This document shows, one piece after another, positions 31,523 through 33,811 of a DNA stretch of 33,811 nt. A program made the position numbers and the translations under genes. Source of the stretch: Planctomycetota bacterium (GTDB lineage Bacteria; Planctomycetota; Planctomycetia; Pirellulales; Pirellulaceae); the NCBI GenBank assembly GCA_024276655.1, contig JAJRWU010000183.1, forward strand, positions 1 to 33,811, given 5' to 3'. The first letter of the stretch is position 1, and the number at the start of each line of letters is the position of its first letter. The notes under the pieces are model-generated. The model saw only the letters and a list, made by a program, of their open reading frames with translations, was not told the origin of the DNA and searched no databases.

Positions 31523-32917
31523 CTAAAGCAGCTCGCGAATCGGCCTCCGGTTTTGATCGACCAAAAACCAAGGCCGTCCGTTGAGATCGGGAATTTTGAC
31601 GTTTCTGGTGTCGATGCCCAGGTTGTGATACAGCGTCGAAAAAACTTCTTGCACATGCACGGGGCGCGAATCGGGAACGCCGCCGATGCGGTCGGTGGCG
31701 CCCACCACTCTTCCACCTTGCACGCCGCCCCCGGCCAGTAGCACCGACTGCGTACCTGGCCAGTGGTCGCGGCCGCCCTTGGCGTTGATGCGCGGGGTGC
31801 GCCCGAATTCTCCCCAAATAACCACCGTAACGTCGTCGAGCATGCCGCGTTCGTCCAGGTCTTGGAGGAATGTCGCTATTGTGTGGTCGAACAGCGGCAG
31901 GTACTTCCGGGAAAGATACTCAATACTGCCTTCGCGGTTAGCGTGCCAGTCCCAGGCGCCGAACGCAACGGTCACACAGCGAACTCCGGCTTCGAGCAGC
32001 CTGCGGGTCAGCAGCAAGTGTTGTGGACTCTGCGGCGCGCCGCCAAAGCCGGGGAAGGTCGACTGACTTTCGCCATATCGCTGGCGCACCTTCGCCGGCT
32101 CCTTGGAAAGATCAATCGCTTCGGCTAGCCGGCTTTGGGTGAGCATGCCGAACGCCTGCTGTTGGAAGGCGTCGTACCCGCCGGCCACGACTTGGCGTTG
32201 CATGCGGCTGAACGATTCCAACAGCGATTTCCGGTCGCCTAGCCGGTAAAGATCAATGCCGTTGAGCACAAGATCGGATTTCACTTCTCCTTCCAGCGTG
32301 AAAGGAATGTGCGGCCAGCCCGTGAACCCCGGCCAGGAAGGCTTCCCGGTAAGATGAATGCCCCTGTTGTTATAAGGGGCGTAGCTCATTTTGGGAGCGG
32401 CGTCGACGTACGGTATTTCACCGGCGGCATTTGGACCCAGCACGCGAGAAACGACCGACCCCAACGTTGGCCAGCCGCCGGCGGGTTCGTTGTCTTGGCC
32501 GCCTCCACCGGGGCGCCCCGTATAACATTGAAAAGACTCGTGACGATTCTTAAACCCGACCAGCGTTCTGACCACGGAGAACTTGTCGGCTATCTGCGCC
32601 AGTTTGGGCAGCGTCTCGCAATATTGAATTCCGGGAACGCACGTGCTGGTTGGACGAAAGGAGCCGCGAATTTCGGCCGGCGCATTGGGCTTGGGGTCGA
32701 ACGTTTCGTGTTGCGTGGGACCGCCGGGCAAATAAATCATCACGACCGATTTATTCGTGGCCGGATGCCCTGCATTGGCTTCAGCTCGCAATACGTCGGC
32801 CAAACAAAACCCGCCCATTCCCGCCGCACCCAGTCCCAGCGAACCGATGCGCAGAAAGCCGCGGCGAGTAACTCCATCGCAAAACGAGCGTTGTCGCCCA
32901 CCTAAAATAGTCAACAC
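31523..32917 (-). CDS. DUF1501 family protein, Tat-exported
   Basis: The product is 464 aa. GTG 32917 is chosen because GAGGAGG lies 7 nt upstream and LTILGGRQRSFCDGVTRRGF is the family's canonical start, with a twin-arginine leader (TRRGFLRIGSLGLGAAGMGG). The core motifs are present: SVVMIYLPGGPTQHETFDPK, FGAWDWHANREG, WGEFGRTPRINAKGGRDHWP and VLLAGGGVQGGRVVGATD. It ends RPIRELL. It belongs to a different subgroup from the DUF1501 gene at 13496. The usual DUF1549/DUF1553 partner is not downstream within the window. The biochemical role is unknown; the fold is alkaline phosphatase/sulfatase-like. Confidence 0.92.
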   Translation of the reverse strand: MLTILGGRQRSFCDGVTRRGFLRIGSLGLGAAGMGGFCLADVLRAEANAGHPATNKSVVMIYLPGGPTQHETFDPKPNAPAEIRGSFRPTSTCVPGIQYCETLPKLAQIADKFSVVRTLVGFKNRHESFQCYTGRPGGGGQDNEPAGGWPTLGSVVSRVLGPNAAGEIPYVDAAPKMSYAPYNNRGIHLTGKPSWPGFTGWPHIPFTLEGEVKSDLVLNGIDLYRLGDRKSLLESFSRMQRQVVAGGYDAFQQQAFGMLTQSRLAEAIDLSKEPAKVRQRYGESQSTFPGFGGAPQSPQHLLLTRRLLEAGVRCVTVAFGAWDWHANREGSIEYLSRKYLPLFDHTIATFLQDLDERGMLDDVTVVIWGEFGRTPRINAKGGRDHWPGTQSVLLAGGGVQGGRVVGATDRIGGVPDSRPVHVQEVFSTLYHNLGIDTRNVKIPDLNGRPWFLVDQNRRPIRELL

Positions 32918-33343
32918 CGGCTCGCCTCCTCGCAGCACACGCTTGGAATGATTGGTAGGCGCCCGCCATCTTCCAGGCCCCAAACCACCGCAATGCTCCA
33001 TCTTACGCTGGTTGATTTTTACCATCAATCTTTGACCACTACAAACTTCAAACACTACAAAAACTGACAGGCGTCCGCCACTGCGCGCTCTTTTCTGCTA
33101 TCGGCCGGTTGCCAAACCGCCTTCACTTTGAATCGCCCTCTCGACATTGAATCGTCGTCTCGAAATACGTTCGTTCAATCGCGGGGGAGCCTGGGAGCGG
33201 TAGGTGGTTTGGGAAGGCCGCAAACCTAAAAGTGCTTGCATTTGGCGTCGTCAGGCTTCACGATGGGTTGGCGTGTACGCTTGAGTGTGTTTTGACCGCG
33301 CCGTTGGAGTGTACGCTTTAGCATCGAGCGGAAAATTAGTGTC
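32918..33343. other. Intergenic stretch upstream of the DUF1501 gene
   Basis: No gene is supported. It contains the DUF1501 ribosome-binding site (32926-32931), two loosely repeated TTGAATCGyCnTCTCGA segments (about 33128-33163) and half copies of the 71-bp element near 33272-33321. Confidence 0.45.
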
Positions 33344-33408
33344 GTAGCCATGCTCGCCAGAGCGTGGGATGGTTCACCGCTCACCCACCGTCTGGCGACG
33401 ATGGCTAC
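33344..33408. repeat. 65-bp palindromic element with GTAGCCAT termini
   Basis: GTAGCCATGCTCGCCAGAGC (left) and the reverse of GTCTGGCGACGATGGCTAC (right) form 24-nt imperfect inverted repeats around a short centre. This looks like a small non-autonomous element. Confidence 0.75.
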
Positions 33409-33465
33409 ACAAATGCGACCGTTATTTATCGAGCGGTACTTATACCTTCTAACATAACTTGGTAG

Positions 33466-33523
33466 GTCAGCGTCAAACTCCGTGTTTGAAACGCCAAACA
33501 GGGGTTGTGTTAGGGACTCTTAG
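33466..33523 (+). repeat. 58-bp dispersed repeat, copy 2
   Basis: It matches 13058-13115 at about 52 of 58 positions and lies directly before the partial gene at the window end. No transposase sequence is attached to this copy. Confidence 0.75.
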
Positions 33524-33555
33524 TGTGTCTTCTGGGTTTGGAAATGAGAGAAATC

Positions 33556-33811
33556 ATGATGACGACGTATCACGGTTCGGCCGGAATTTTTCGAGGCGCG
33601 CGGCGTTTGGCCATTGGCTTCACTCTGCTGCTGCTTGCGGCGTGGATTGCTTCCGCCATCGGGCGACAGGCGGTTGGTCGGGAAACGCCAGCCGACGCCA
33701 GTCAAACACCAGCCGACGCCAGTCAAACACCAGCCGACGCCAGTCAAACACCAGCCGACGCCAGTCAAACACCAGCCGACGCCAGTCAAACACCAGCCGA
33801 CGCCAGTCAAA
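33556..33811 (+). CDS. Secreted protein with heptapeptide repeats, N-terminal part (runs off the window)
   Basis: The open frame of 85 codons continues past the window. A short basic N-terminus (MMTTYHGSAGIFRGARR) is followed by a hydrophobic segment (LAIGFTLLLLAAWIASAIG), a signal peptide or anchor. Then the heptapeptide TPADASQ is repeated six times by a 21-bp DNA repeat, the first copy directly after RQAVGRE. Start 33556 is chosen with GAGAG upstream; ATG 33544 in the same frame is an alternative. The repeat probably forms a flexible linker before a folded domain outside the window. The opposite-strand open frame here is only a reading of the repeat. Confidence 0.65.
   Translation, partial: MMTTYHGSAGIFRGARRLAIGFTLLLLAAWIASAIGRQAVGRETPADASQTPADASQTPADASQTPADASQTPADASQTPADASQ
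33685..33811 (+). repeat. 21-bp tandem repeat (six copies) inside the secreted protein gene
   Basis: The unit ACACCAGCCGACGCCAGTCA plus A is repeated from 33685 to the window end; only the first copy differs (ACGCC). Its length is a multiple of three, so copy number can vary without breaking the frame. Confidence 0.92.

Noticed and set aside
33520-33810. Minus-strand frame with LTGVGWC repeats
   Set aside because: It is the reverse reading of the 21-bp repeat; the plus-strand frame has a signal peptide and a plausible ribosome-binding site instead.

Overview
The window looks like chromosome from a member of the Planctomycetota, most likely a Pirellulales-type bacterium. This is inferred from gene content: two DUF1501 proteins with Tat-type leaders, an SHD1 plus PQQ-propeller protein, a DUF5703/GH95-like hydrolase, a DUF6268-like protein, an FHA protein, and several small secreted or cytosolic proteins that I recognise from planctomycete genomes. 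Genes are widely spaced, and the gaps are full of dispersed palindromic repeats.

Region 1 (1-7836) is a mobile-element landing zone at a tRNA-Asn gene. The 5' end of an IS3-type OrfA (minus strand) abuts a decapitated serine recombinase. A compact integrative element of about 7.0 kb follows, bounded by a 24-bp direct repeat (771-794 and 7762-7785) that is the 3' end of tRNA-Asn. From left to right the element holds a detached integrase tail, 11-bp repeat arrays that resemble an iteron origin, a 231-aa protein of unknown function, a translationally coupled operon (two small HTH proteins, an ERCC4-fold nuclease, a 778-aa zinc-ribbon/Toprim/P-loop primase-helicase), a 31-bp inverted repeat made of 9-mers, a zinc-ribbon protein, and a tyrosine integrase that reads into the tRNA. 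The central observation is that the attachment core lies inside the integrase reading frame. Excision would fuse the integrase to a 62-codon tail now stranded at the other end of the element. The resident serine recombinase also appears to have ended inside the same tRNA, so two elements have accumulated at one site.

Region 2 (7837-12952) is core chromosome: citrate synthase (gltA), a small lipoprotein, a coiled-coil conserved protein, and a TlpA/ResA-like thioredoxin lipoprotein. A shared hairpin/terminator repeat sits at their 3' sides.

Region 3 (12953-20880) holds a transposase relic, a DUF1501 protein, a secreted protein, a large secreted DUF5703/GH95-like protein and an aldo/keto reductase. 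MITE-like repeats lie between them.

Region 4 (20881-27877), all on the minus strand, encodes a DUF255 thioredoxin-fold lipoprotein with an apparent frameshift at an A9 run, an FHA protein, an SHD1-PQQ propeller protein, TsaE, ThiL and a 75-aa protein.

Region 5 (27878-33811) has a small secreted protein, an MFS transporter, a DUF6268-like protein preceded by a 9 x 15-bp tandem array, a second DUF1501 protein, and the start of a secreted protein with heptapeptide repeats that runs off the window. In two places a roughly 150-bp MITE-like repeat supplies the stop codon of the adjacent gene. No rRNA genes or CRISPR arrays were seen.
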